Assembly (NCBI GenBank): GCA_903842345.1
Contig: CAIMLR010000039.1
Coordinates: forward strand, 1 to 64,000
DNA length: 64,000 nucleotides
Direction of reading: 5' to 3'
From: an uncultured Myxococcales bacterium
Lineage (GTDB): Bacteria; Myxococcota_A; UBA9042
The notes under the pieces were generated by a model. It worked only from the letters and a program-made list of their open reading frames with translations. It ran no database searches and was not told where the DNA came from. The translations under genes and the position numbers were made by a program. This document shows positions 1 to 9,500 of this stretch, piece after piece (position 1 is the first letter of the stretch; each line of letters opens with the position of its first letter).

Positions 1-45
1 CACGTAATTGTCGTGGCCCGTGATATGTATTGGTTTGCTATCCAG

Positions 46-57
46 TTTTCAAAGAGC
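46..57 (-). promoter_or_regulatory. boxA-like antitermination element
   Basis: The minus strand reads GCTCTTTGAAAA, followed by ACTGGATAGCAAACC. This matches the boxA consensus (TGCTCTTTAACA in E. coli) that recruits Nus factors in rRNA leaders and 16S-23S spacers. It lies about 80 bases downstream of a good sigma70-type promoter on the same strand, which supports an rRNA leader transcribed out of the left edge. The rRNA genes themselves are not in the window. Confidence 0.6.
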
Positions 58-138
58 GAGTCTTGCGCCTTCCAACTTTGCAGTCTTCCAGCTTCCGTTC
101 CCGTCAGGCGCTTGGCCTGTCGTTCGCGGCGGATGAGC

Positions 139-167
139 AGTCTAAGGGCTTTCGCTCTGGGTGTCAA
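139..167 (-). promoter_or_regulatory. Sigma70-type promoter of probable rRNA operon
   Basis: On the minus strand TTGACA (162-167) and TAGACT (139-144) are separated by exactly 17 bases. The same two hexamers with the same spacing occur upstream of rpsP at 20448-20476, which argues that they are the organism's housekeeping promoter. Transcription would start near 132 and run leftward through the boxA at 46-57. Confidence 0.6.
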
Positions 168-355
168 GCCTGTGACGGCAACGGTCCGATCCGGTGCGCC
201 CCGCTCGCGTCGCCCCGTTGCCGTGCCTTTGCCGGCCATCTTGGCGGGCGCGGCGCGTTAAGGTGCTGAACAGACGCGGTTTGTCGCCAAGGACGCGCAG
301 AACGCCGCGGCATGGCGCGTCCCAGGCCGGTTCATGCCCACTTTGCCGCCGGTGG

Positions 356-384
356 TTGACGCTGAGCCGCAGTTTCCTTAGCGT
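356..384 (+). promoter_or_regulatory. Candidate promoter for lipoprotein gene at 450
   Basis: TTGACG (356-361), a 17-base spacer and TAGCGT (379-384) lie about 65 bases before the ATG at 450. The -35 box is good and the -10 box is weak (3 of 6), so this is a candidate only. Confidence 0.35.
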
Positions 385-449
385 TCTCGCAGTGGCTTGC
401 GGCGCATTGCCGTCATGCCTGGCGCTTCCACGCGCACGAGAGGTTCGTC

Positions 450-1997
450 ATGTTGTTTTTCTTCTCCCGCCGGCTGGGCTCCGCGATCGCCGCCCTTGCC
501 CTCGTTGGGGGTTGCAGCGCCAAGTCCTCGACTGATAACGACGTTTCGGCGACGGTTGGCGACGCTGCCGCCGGTTCAGACGTCGCGGGTGGCGAGGATG
601 GCGGCGATGGCGCCAGCCAAACGGACATCGGCGGGCCCGTCACGGTCACGGAGAACTTCTGGATCGTGTACCAGCGCCACCAGCGGGTGGTCGATCCCGG
701 GGCCACCGCCTACAGCGATCTGGTCCTTACCGCGTGGCAGAATGCCAAGTTGACTGATTCCAGCGGCATCTCGGCGTTCGGGATGGGCCTCAGCCCGCTG
801 GACGGCACCAAAGCCGCCTTCGAGTTCACGAAATCGTCATTCAAAGCAAAGGGTTTGACCTGCGACTTCGGCTGCCTCGTCAGCCGCGATCTGGCGTTCG
901 TCGCCGTTGCGACCGGGGCGGCGACCAGCGATGGCTACGAGTACCAGCTCGGCGCGCTGAACAAGCAACTCGCCGTATTTGTGGAGAAGTTCGGCAAGAT
1001 CAACAACGTCGTGGACATCCATTTCGGCGGCGGCGACCTGTTCTACTCCACCCGCGTGGGCTGCCAGACCGGCAATACGGTCTGTCAGTACGCGATCCAC
1101 AAGCGCTTCATGGCCAACACGTCCCCGACCGGCGACGCGGACATCGTCCTGATCCCCAAGATGGCGCCCGACGAGGACACCGATGTGATCAAGGACACGA
1201 CGTACGGTGGCCACTTCCAGGTCAGCGAGGACGGCCAGACCCTCGTCATCCTGACGCCGACGATCCGCTCCGTGAAGGTCTACGCCTGGCGGGACGGCAA
1301 CCTCTCGAAATTGGACTACATTTGCGAGCACCCCAACGGCACGGACTGCAGCGGCACGGGCTCGCAGTACCACGACACCGACAAGGTTGCGATTGGCCCG
1401 GACGGCAAAACCGTTGTTTTGTTTACGATTGTCGACCGCTTCCTCCGCGCCCGGAAGTACGTCATCGGCTCCGAGGTGGCGCCGACGTTCTCCAATCTTG
1501 TCGAGGTCCCCGCCGGCAACTACCTCCAGCAGGCGTGCTCCGTGATCAAGAAGAACGGCTGGGGACACGTGGAAGTGCACGGCGCGCCGTTCTTCTCCGC
1601 GGACGGCAAGTTCGTCTACCACCTCGGCTACAGCCACTGCTCGGATTCGCCGACGGACAAGGACTTCACGGACCTGATGGCGTTGCCCGTGGCCAAGATC
1701 GGCGACGCGATTGGCGAGGGCGATTGGCTGAATCTGACCAAGAATCCGCGCGACAACACGACCAAGAACCGGAAGATATTCAGTTTCAGCATGTCCCCGT
1801 TGCGGCAGGTCTTCTTGATCTCCGCCACCGCGACGCAGGATCAGGCGGGCGACCCGATCAAGGACGGCACGAGCCGCGAACTGAAGGATACCGAGCTGTA
1901 CACGCTGACAGTCGGCGATACCGAGTGGCACGCGGTGACCAATGAACTGGAGTACGACGCCCTGCTCCCCGAGGCCGTGGTTCCCGTTACCCCGTAA
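450..1997 (+). CDS. Lipoprotein with propeller-like repeats, function unknown
   Basis: This 515-residue protein starts with a short hydrophobic signal peptide and a lipobox ending at Cys22 (LVGGC), so it is probably lipidated. An Asp/Ala-rich linker follows (about residues 28-55). The body holds several short strands of the kind SEDGQTLVILT, GPDGKTVVLFT and SADGKFVYHLG, which resemble WD40-like/PD40 (TolB-type) propeller blades. The ATG is preceded by GAGAGG with a 6-base spacer. It converges on rlmH, with only 18 bases between the two stops. I recognise no enzyme motif; a surface-exposed binding or scaffold role is a guess. Confidence 0.8.
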   Translation: MLFFFSRRLGSAIAALALVGGCSAKSSTDNDVSATVGDAAAGSDVAGGEDGGDGASQTDIGGPVTVTENFWIVYQRHQRVVDPGATAYSDLVLTAWQNAKLTDSSGISAFGMGLSPLDGTKAAFEFTKSSFKAKGLTCDFGCLVSRDLAFVAVATGAATSDGYEYQLGALNKQLAVFVEKFGKINNVVDIHFGGGDLFYSTRVGCQTGNTVCQYAIHKRFMANTSPTGDADIVLIPKMAPDEDTDVIKDTTYGGHFQVSEDGQTLVILTPTIRSVKVYAWRDGNLSKLDYICEHPNGTDCSGTGSQYHDTDKVAIGPDGKTVVLFTIVDRFLRARKYVIGSEVAPTFSNLVEVPAGNYLQQACSVIKKNGWGHVEVHGAPFFSADGKFVYHLGYSHCSDSPTDKDFTDLMALPVAKIGDAIGEGDWLNLTKNPRDNTTKNRKIFSFSMSPLRQVFLISATATQDQAGDPIKDGTSRELKDTELYTLTVGDTEWHAVTNELEYDALLPEAVVPVTP

Positions 1998-2015
1998 GTT
2001 CAGCTAGATGCGCCG

Positions 2016-2486
2016 TCAGCGGTGGTACGGCAAGTTCTTCCAGCGGGCCACCGCGCGGTACACCTGCTCAATCAGCACGACTTCCGCCAGCTCATGCGGC
2101 AGGGTCATTGGCGAAAGCGAGAGCTTGCTGCGTGCCTGTTGCAGCAACAGCGGGTCATGGCCGTCCGGTCCGCCGATCGCAAAGACGAGCTCCTTGCAGC
2201 CGGTCTCAGCAAGGCCCTTGAACCATTCGTAGAATGCGTCTGAGTCCAGCTTCTGGCCCGCTGCGTCCATCGCGACGAGATGCGCGCCGGCTGGCAACGC
2301 CGCCAGCATGGCGTCCGCTTCCTGCTTGCGCGCGGGCAGATCCAGACCGCCTTTGTGGCGCTTGGCCTCGCGCACGCCCGTCCGGGTCAGCGGCAGCACG
2401 CGGCTGATGCGCGCGCTCAGGTCCAGCGACCAGGCAATGGCCGCGGGGTGATGCAGCTTGCCGGGCGTGACGATGTGGACCTTCAT
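2016..2486 (-). CDS. rlmH: 23S rRNA (pseudouridine1915-N3)-methyltransferase RlmH
   Basis: RlmH is a SPOUT-fold enzyme that uses S-adenosylmethionine to methylate pseudouridine 1915 in helix 69 of 23S rRNA on 70S ribosomes. The 156-residue length is typical. It shows the SAM-loop motif FAIGGPDGH (102-110) and the C-terminal signature EQVYRA..... PYHR ending the protein. The frame is open far upstream, but the ATG at 2486 was chosen because it starts MKVHIV, the usual first strand of the fold. In many genomes rlmH directly follows rsfS; here rsfS lies at 4605-5183 on the same strand, with a GH5 gene on the other strand in between. Confidence 0.9.
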   Translation of the reverse strand: MKVHIVTPGKLHHPAAIAWSLDLSARISRVLPLTRTGVREAKRHKGGLDLPARKQEADAMLAALPAGAHLVAMDAAGQKLDSDAFYEWFKGLAETGCKELVFAIGGPDGHDPLLLQQARSKLSLSPMTLPHELAEVVLIEQVYRAVARWKNLPYHR

Positions 2487-2645
2487 GGTGTCGCCTGCGT
2501 CCAACGGGACGTGTTGCTGCGGATTGCGCGGCAGATCGGCCGTTGCGTCAACTCCCCGTCGGCAATCGCCATGACAGTCGGGTGACTGCCGCGACTTCCC
2601 GCGGCCAACCAACTGGTTATGCTCCAAGGCCCGACTGGAGGCCCC

Positions 2646-4601
2646 ATGAAACGTTTGCCGATCCTGCTGTTGTTGCCCCTTGCGCTCGCGTGCGCGCCCG
2701 CGGCCAAGACGTTTACCCCGCCCGACGACATGCCGTTCCTGCATGTGGTCCACAACGCGGGGCAGCTGCCGTACATCGCGGATGCGTATGGCCGGCAAGT
2801 GATCCTGCGCGGCGTGAACAGCGAGGGGCTGGAAGATGAGGCGTGGCGCAGCGATGCAAACACCAAGCCGATGTTCTACCCGACCGATCCGGCGGCGTAT
2901 CTGGGCAAGTGTCCGGCCAATTCCAACGAGGTCGCCGCGCCGCTGTGCGAGGTCGATGCCGGCAAGGGCCGCTATGCGCAGTCGTCCGCGGTCACCTCGC
3001 AGAATGATTTCGCGCAGATGCGCCAGCGCGGCCTGAACTTTGTGCGCCTGGCGCTGTCGTGGAGCCAGCTTGAGCCGGAGCCGGGCAACTACAAGACGGC
3101 GTACCTGGAGCAAGTCGCGCAGGTTGTGGCGTGGGCCAAGGAGCAAGGCGTGTATGTGTTGCTGGACATGCACCAGGACCAGTTCTCGCGATCGATCCAG
3201 GCCGATCCGGCCAAGCCGTGTGGTCAAGGGACTGATCCATCAGGCGGTTTTGACGGCGCGCCGGCGTGGGCAGTGCTCGCGGATGGCAAGCCGTCGTGCG
3301 CGGCGCTCGGGCAGTCGGTGCTGAATGCGGCCGTGTCGGCGGCGTTCGACAACTTCTGGAAGAACACGGAGGCGCCGGTGGCCCAGGGCGACGCGCCGGG
3401 CAAGGGCCTGCAGGACCACTGGATCGGCGCGATGGCCGCGCTGGCCAAGCGGTTCAAGGACGAGCCGGCGGTGATTGGCTACGAGATCATCAACGAGCCG
3501 CAGCCGGGCAGCTTCGCCGCGTATGACGTCAGCGACAACTACCTCTACCCGTTCTACAGCCACGTCGTGCAGGCGCTCACCGGCGTGCGCGATGGCTTGC
3601 CGCCCTGCTCTCCACTGCAGCCGACCGCCAACAACTGCGCGTATCCCGACCTCGGCATCCGCGACACGAACCACCTTGTCTTCTTTGAGCCGATCGCGCT
3701 GCGCAACCTCATCGATTTCTCGCCGCAGCACTCCAAGCCCTTCTCCTCGTACCCGAACCTGGTGTTCGCACCGCATACGTACAGCCACGTGTTCACGATT
3801 GACTCGTCCTTCCTCGGCTTCCACCCGGACAACAGCCCGTATCCGCCGAGCTACGACTACGCGTATGCGACCGCAGCGGCGGAAGCGATCGCCATGGACA
3901 CCGCGGTCTTTGTCACGGAATTCGGCGGCGGATCGGGCGACGACGCGCTCGTGCTGGCCGGCGAAGCGCGCGCGCAGGAGCATTGGGCGATCGGCAGCGC
4001 GCTCTGGACGTGGAAGTCCAACTGCGGGCTTGACGCCAATTCGACGTGCGAAGGCGCCTGGTCGTACTTCCTGACGCCGCCGGGCGGTCCAGGCCCGCAG
4101 CCCCAGAACGGCTTGCCGCAGCCGTCCCGCGAGAAGTTCATGGTGCGCGTCTACCCGCGGGCGGTTGCCGGGCGGCTTGTCGACTACGCGTTTGACCCGG
4201 GCACGCACGCATTCGTCCTGCGCGCCACCGAGGCGCAAGCGGCGGAAGTCGGCGACAAGGCCAAGGAGACGCTCGTGTGGATTGCAGCGGACGTGACCGG
4301 CGCAGTTGCAGTGAATGGCGCCGCGGCAATCGATGAAGTGGCGACGATGCCCGATGGCAACCGCTTCGCGTGGATCGCGCCGACGGGATCCTCGGCGTAT
4401 GGCGTGACAGTGGGCGATGCGGCGGCGCTGGATGCCAAGCTGCTGGCCGCCCCGCCGCGCGTGCCGATTGATCAGGCAACGGCGACGGCGGCGTTCAAGG
4501 CGTTCGTCATTGATCTGCAGAGTTCGCCGGACGCCAATCTGGCGTCCAAGGCCGCGCTGGTACAGGGAATTGTCGAGAATATCCTGAAGATCGCCTGGTA
4601 G
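2646..4601 (+). CDS. GH5 endoglycoceramidase-like lipoprotein
   Basis: This 651-residue glycoside hydrolase family 5 protein resembles endoglycoceramidases, which release the intact oligosaccharide from glycosphingolipids. A signal peptide with lipobox LALAC places the mature N-terminus at Cys16. The TIM barrel shows RGVNSEG, FVRLALSWSQLEP, LLDMHQD and FDGAPAWA. Glu284 in EIINEP is the expected acid/base and Glu425 in VTEFGGG the expected nucleophile. The C-terminal 150 residues form the beta-rich domain usual in this subfamily. The ATG follows CTGGAGG with a 4-base spacer; an in-frame upstream start would bury the signal peptide. Substrate is inferred from similarity; a steryl glucosidase or another GH5 specificity is possible. 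Its stop is 3 bases from that of rsfS, convergent. Confidence 0.82.
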   Translation: MKRLPILLLLPLALACAPAAKTFTPPDDMPFLHVVHNAGQLPYIADAYGRQVILRGVNSEGLEDEAWRSDANTKPMFYPTDPAAYLGKCPANSNEVAAPLCEVDAGKGRYAQSSAVTSQNDFAQMRQRGLNFVRLALSWSQLEPEPGNYKTAYLEQVAQVVAWAKEQGVYVLLDMHQDQFSRSIQADPAKPCGQGTDPSGGFDGAPAWAVLADGKPSCAALGQSVLNAAVSAAFDNFWKNTEAPVAQGDAPGKGLQDHWIGAMAALAKRFKDEPAVIGYEIINEPQPGSFAAYDVSDNYLYPFYSHVVQALTGVRDGLPPCSPLQPTANNCAYPDLGIRDTNHLVFFEPIALRNLIDFSPQHSKPFSSYPNLVFAPHTYSHVFTIDSSFLGFHPDNSPYPPSYDYAYATAAAEAIAMDTAVFVTEFGGGSGDDALVLAGEARAQEHWAIGSALWTWKSNCGLDANSTCEGAWSYFLTPPGGPGPQPQNGLPQPSREKFMVRVYPRAVAGRLVDYAFDPGTHAFVLRATEAQAAEVGDKAKETLVWIAADVTGAVAVNGAAAIDEVATMPDGNRFAWIAPTGSSAYGVTVGDAAALDAKLLAAPPRVPIDQATATAAFKAFVIDLQSSPDANLASKAALVQGIVENILKIAW

Positions 4602-4604
4602 CGG

Positions 4605-5183
4605 CTACTCGATTTCGGTCAGCTCTTCCGGCTCGTCGTCGCGCGCCAGCGCCGCCAGTTCCATCTCTTCCTCGTCTTCCATCGCCAGCTCGGGATCGTC
4701 GACCAGCGCCTGCGCGTCGCCCGCCTGCCATTTCACGCCCTGCCAGACCAGGTCGTTGTACGTGGCCTCGTCGTCTTCATCGCCGCCGATCTCGTGAACC
4801 CACTGCGGCTCAACAAGTTCAAGGCGCGGCGCGTCCGCAAACAGCCGCTCGAGCTCGTAGTACGCCCGCACCGGCTTGTGGAAGATGTGCACGACGATGT
4901 CGCCAAAGTCGATCAGCACCCAGCGACCGGTCCGCCGACCTTCCTCGCCAATCGCCTTCTGGCCGAGCTTCTTGCGGACTTCGTCTTCCACGTTGTCGGC
5001 GATCGCCATCGCCTGACGCTCGTTGCGCGCCGAGGCAATCACCATGTAGTCGGTGTACTGGACGATTTCCTTGACGCGTAGCGCCACAACGTCAAAGCCC
5101 TTCTTCTCCCAAATCGCTTCCACCACGGCAAGCGAGAGCTTCTTGGAATACACGGAACTGTCTACCATTACGCTGTCTGTCAT
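4605..5183 (-). CDS. rsfS: Ribosomal silencing factor RsfS with acidic C-terminal tail
   Basis: RsfS binds ribosomal protein L14 (uL14) and blocks 30S/50S joining when nutrients are scarce. The N-terminal 115 residues carry the family pattern: VVALRVKEI, YTDYMVIASARNERQ and the conserved stretch WVLIDFGDIVVHIFH. The protein is 192 residues long, whereas RsfS is usually 105-130; the extra C-terminal part (from about 125) is strongly acidic and ends in a Glu/Asp-rich tail of unknown role. A Shine-Dalgarno GGAG lies 5 bases before the ATG. It lies 12 bases downstream of proA and is almost certainly co-transcribed with it. Confidence 0.92.
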   Translation of the reverse strand: MTDSVMVDSSVYSKKLSLAVVEAIWEKKGFDVVALRVKEIVQYTDYMVIASARNERQAMAIADNVEDEVRKKLGQKAIGEEGRRTGRWVLIDFGDIVVHIFHKPVRAYYELERLFADAPRLELVEPQWVHEIGGDEDDEATYNDLVWQGVKWQAGDAQALVDDPELAMEDEEEMELAALARDDEPEELTEIE

Positions 5184-5195
5184 TTCTGCTCCAGT

Positions 5196-6470
5196 TTACT
5201 GCCGAACGTGGCCGTCGCCGACTACCAGCCAGCGCTCAGTCGTCAGCGAATCGAGGCCCATTGGCCCGTATGCATGCAACTTCGTTGTTGAAATACCGAT
5301 TTCTGCGCCCAAGCCGAGGCAACTGCCGTCGTTGAGCCGGGTCGACGCGTTCACCACCACGCAGGACGCGTCCACGCCCTGCGTAAACCGGTGCGCCGCG
5401 GCGATGTCGCGCGTCAAAATGCCTTCGGTATGGCGCGAGCCAAACTGGCGGATGTGCGCCAGCGCGTCGTCCAGGTCGTCGACGACGTGCATCAGGCAGA
5501 TGAGGTCGAGGAATTCCTGACCATAATCGTCCGGTTGGGCCGCCACTGCGCAGCCGCCCGCGTGCGCAATCGTCCGCTTGCACGCGCGCACCTGCACGTT
5601 GGCCGCCGTCAGCGCCCGCACCAGCATCGGCACGGCTTCATCGGCGATCGCCGCGTCAACCAGCACCGCCTCGAGCGCGTTGCACACGCCCGGCCGCTGC
5701 GCCTTCGCGTTGACGACGACGCGCGTCGCCTGCGCCAGATCGGCCGCGCTGTGCACGTACAGGTGGCACACGCCCTGATAGTGCTGAATCACCGGCACGC
5801 GCGCGACTTGCATAATGAAGTCAATCAGCTGCGTGCCGCCGCGGGGAATGCACAGGTCCAGCCCGTCGCGTTCGGAAACCAGCGCTTCGATCGCCTGGCG
5901 CTCCGCCGTCGCTGGCTGCTGCACCGCGTCCATCGGGAGGCCAACGGCGTGCAGCGACGATCGCAGCATCTCAATCAGCGCTGAATTGCTGTGCAGCGCT
6001 TCTGAACCGCCGCGCAGGACCACCGCGTTGCCCGCCTTGAGGCACAGCGCCGCGGCGTCGATCGTCACATTCGGCCGCGATTCATAGACCATGCCGATGA
6101 CGCCGAGCGGGACGCGCTGTTTGCGCACCTCAAAACCCTGCGGCCGCACTTCGCCCGACGTCACGCGCCCCACCGGATCGGGCATCGCCGCGATCTCATG
6201 CAGCGCCGTCACCAGGTTCTGGATCCCGCGATCGTCCAGCCGCAGCCGGTCGACCATGGCGCCTGAACGCCCGGCATCCACAGCGTTCTTCAGGTCGATC
6301 TGATTGGCGGCGAGGATCGTGTCCTGCCCCGTTTGCAGCGTCTCCGCCAGCCGCACCAGCCAGCGATTCTTCAGCGCGCCAGAGGCCTGCGCCAGCGTCC
6401 ACGAAGCCTCACGCGCGCGTTTCAGCACCGCTCGGGTCTCGATTCGCAAGGCTTCAGGCAAGTGGCTCAC
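5196..6470 (-). CDS. proA: Gamma-glutamyl phosphate reductase ProA
   Basis: ProA reduces gamma-glutamyl phosphate to glutamate 5-semialdehyde with NADPH, the second step of proline synthesis. The 424-residue length fits the family (about 417). Visible motifs are the cofactor-site stretch VPLGVIGMVYESRPNVT, the GNAVVLRGG loop and the catalytic Cys263 in RPGVCNALE. The frame stays open upstream into the cytochrome gene; I chose the GTG at 6470 because GGAG lies 9 bases upstream and the family N-terminus begins just after. Its usual partner proB (glutamate 5-kinase) is not in the window. It is followed by rsfS after 12 bases. Confidence 0.93.
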   Translation of the reverse strand: MSHLPEALRIETRAVLKRAREASWTLAQASGALKNRWLVRLAETLQTGQDTILAANQIDLKNAVDAGRSGAMVDRLRLDDRGIQNLVTALHEIAAMPDPVGRVTSGEVRPQGFEVRKQRVPLGVIGMVYESRPNVTIDAAALCLKAGNAVVLRGGSEALHSNSALIEMLRSSLHAVGLPMDAVQQPATAERQAIEALVSERDGLDLCIPRGGTQLIDFIMQVARVPVIQHYQGVCHLYVHSAADLAQATRVVVNAKAQRPGVCNALEAVLVDAAIADEAVPMLVRALTAANVQVRACKRTIAHAGGCAVAAQPDDYGQEFLDLICLMHVVDDLDDALAHIRQFGSRHTEGILTRDIAAAHRFTQGVDASCVVVNASTRLNDGSCLGLGAEIGISTTKLHAYGPMGLDSLTTERWLVVGDGHVRQ

Positions 6471-6511
6471 AGATGGACGCTCCGGCGGATCAACCGGCAG
6501 CAGGGTAGGAG

Positions 6512-6546
6512 GCGGCGGGGTGAACGTCAACGTCTCACCCCGCCGC
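6512..6546 (-). terminator. 12-bp hairpin downstream of cytochrome gene
   Basis: Arms at 6512-6523 and 6535-6546 are perfect 12-base inverted repeats (GCGGCGGGGTGA and its complement) around an 11-base loop. The hairpin begins 8 bases after the cytochrome stop codon and lies before the proA start. No T-run follows on the minus strand, so it may be a factor-assisted terminator, an mRNA-stabilising stem or an attenuator for proA. Confidence 0.5.
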
Positions 6547-6553
6547 GGACCAT

Positions 6554-9500
6554 TTACCAACTGTAGTTGTGGCTCTGGCCGTGGCACGTGCCGCTGCAGC
6601 TCACGCGGCCGGTCGTGGCGTTGCGGGTGGTCGCCACGCTGCCGGTGTAGGACGCGCTGCTGCAGGTCGCATTGACGTCGCGCAGGCCATTCATGTGCAG
6701 CGCGGAGGTCGCCGCCGGGTGGCAACCGATACAGCCGACGTTGTTGGACGTCTTGGTGTGCGTGCTGTGCGTGCCGGAGGTCGGCGTGGTGGCGTGACAC
6801 ATCGCGCAGCTGCCGACCGTCCAGGCGGTGGTGCCCGTTCCCGCCCAATACGGCGTGACCAAGGGCGCCTGGACCGTCGCCGTGCCCGTGCGCCCGCTGG
6901 AGTGGCAGTTGCCAGTGCAGGTGCCGCGGCCGGTGAACGGCGTCGTACCCGCCGTAGTCGCCACGGCCCAGGTCATCGCGCTCGTCGGAGAACCGAGCGG
7001 GGTCGTGGGCAGCGCCGGGAACGCCACGTCGCCGTGGTGGCCCGCCGTCGTCAGATCCGCCGAGTACACATACTGCGCGATGTGGGCGATGTCGCCCGCG
7101 CCTGGAATCGTGTGACACGCGGTGCACGCAAATGCCACGTGCGTCGTGCTCGCCGCCAGGTGCTGCGCGTGCTTGCCCACGCCCAGCGTCGTCGTCGCCG
7201 TCTCATTGGCCACGCCGTGCGGCGGGTTGTTCTGCGTCGCGCCGCCATGGCAGAAGTTGCACGCCTTCCAGTCGCCACCCGTGCCGTTCGCCGGTGCATT
7301 CTGGCCGTGGCAGTTGATCGTGCTGTTGTTGCAGCTGACGTTCACCGTGCCGCCATCCAGGTTCGCGCCGTGGCACGTCGTGCATGCCACGTTGTGCTCG
7401 TCGCGCATCTGGTTGCGGATGAAGTAGTTGCTGCCGTGGTGGTTGGCGCCGTAGTTCGGCGTCGTCCAGCCCGCGAGGTTGTGGTACTTGTTGGACTCGA
7501 CCACGCCGTTCACGTGCAGGCTGCGGTCCTTCCACGTCGTCACTTTGGTCGCTGCGTCAAACGATGCCACGACCGCCGTGTGGCAGATGCTGCAATCCGT
7601 GTGCGCCACGTGCGTGCCACCGACGGGAATGCTGTGGCAAGCCAGGCCGCAGGCGTCAAAGCTGCCGTTGACCGTCGTCCACACCGGCGTCTGCTTGATC
7701 GTCCCGCTGACGTTGGCGCTGGCGAGCGTCGTGCCGTGGCAGTAGACCGCGTTGCAGGTGACGTTGCTGGCGTTGAACGCCGGCGTTGCGCCATCGCTGG
7801 TGGCGATCGTGCCAAAGTTGATGTCGTCCGTGCCATTGGCGTGCAGCGGCTGCGCGGGAACCGTGTGGCAATCCACGCACTGCCCGTCACGATGCCACGT
7901 GTTGGTGCCCAGATGCTGCTGGTGCGCGCCGACCGCCGGCTGCGACGTCAGCGTTTCACCTTGCGTGCCCTTGGGCGGCGCGGGATCATTGCTGACGGCA
8001 TCGCCATGGCAAGCCGTGCAGCTCAGGGCCGGCGCGTCAATCACGCCGTCGACGTGCCGCGTCGCGTCCTGCCAGACCACGGTCGGCGGCGCTTTGCCGA
8101 CGCCCGGGATGAACGACGCGATCACCGCGCCGTGGCAATCCTGGCAATTGTTGTTCTGGACGTGCGGCAGGCCCGGCGGCGTCGTGTGGCAGCTCTGGCC
8201 GCACGAGTCGTACGTTCCGTCCACTTTCGTCCAGACTGGCGTCATCTTCAGCGTGCCGGTCGCGTTGGCGCCAAACGGCAGCGTGTTGCCGTGGCAGTAG
8301 ACGCCGCTGCAGGTCGCGGTGGCGGTGTCAAAGCTCGGCTTCGCGCCGTTGACCGCGGCCGGGCCACCCCAGGCAAAGTCAAAGACGCCGTTGCTGTGGC
8401 TCGTCGACGACGGCACCACGTGGCAATCCTCGCACTGGACCTGACGGTGCCAATTGCTGGTGCTCACGTGCTGGCTGTGCGCGCCGACCGCCGGCTGCGT
8501 GGTCAGCGTCTCGCCGTTCGTACCCATCGGCGGCGCCGGGTTGTTGGTCGCCACGTCGCCGTGACAGGACGTGCAAGTCAGCGTCTTCACTTCCAGCACG
8601 CCGTCGACGTGCTTGGAACTGTCCGCCCAGACCGCCGTCTTGGTGCCCGGGTCGTAGCTCTGAATGACTTCGCCATGGCACGTCGCGCACGCCGTATTCT
8701 GCGGGTGCGTGCCGCCGGGCGGGTTGGTGTGGCAACTGGCGCCGCAGGAGTCAAACGTGCCGTTGACCGTCGTCCACACCGGCGTCTTGGCCGTGATGCC
8801 GCCCGGATTGGCTGCCGGCAACGTCGTCCCGTGGCAGTAGACCGCGTTGCAGGTCACGGTCGCCACGTCAAAGGCCGGCGTTGCGCCTGCCGCCGTTGCG
8901 ACGGTGCCAAAGCTCATGTTTGCCGTGCCGTCGCTGTGCGACATGCTGACCGGAACCGCGTGGCAGTCCGTGCATTGGCCATCGCGGTGCCACGTGCTCG
9001 GCGTCAGGTGATTCTGGTGCGCGCCCACTGCCGCCTGGCTGGTCTGCGTCTCGCCCTTGGTGCCAAGCGGCGGCGCCGGGTCATTCGTGGCAGCGTTGCC
9101 GTGACAGGACGTGCACGTCATCGCCTTCACTTCCACCTGGCCGTCGATGTGCAGCGCGCGATCCGCCCAGACTGCCGTCTTGGTGGCGACGTCGTAGCTC
9201 TGGATCACGTCCGTGTGGCAAGTCGCACATGCCGTGTTCTGCGGATGCGTGCCGCCGGGCGGATTGGTGTGGCAGCTCGCGCCGCAGGAGTCGAACGTGC
9301 CGTTGACCGTTGTCCACACCGGCGTCTTCTTTGTCGTCCCGCCGGAGTTGGCCGCGGGCAGCGTCGCGCCGTGGCAGTAGACCGCGTTGCAGGTCACCGT
9401 GCTGACGTCCCACGCCGGCGTGGTGCCGCCGGTCGCGGCGATGGTGCCAAAGTCGACGTCATCCACGCCGTTGGAGTGCAGCGACGACGCCGGCACGACG

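Larger units (their letters stand above)
1..449. other. Non-coding left edge with rRNA-type leader
   Basis: No convincing protein gene is seen before the lipoprotein at 450. The first 70 bases are clearly richer in A/T than the rest and, on the minus strand, read as an rRNA-operon leader (boxA at 46-57, promoter at 139-167). The right part holds a candidate plus-strand promoter for the lipoprotein (356-384). Between 168 and 355 I see nothing I can name. Confidence 0.5.
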
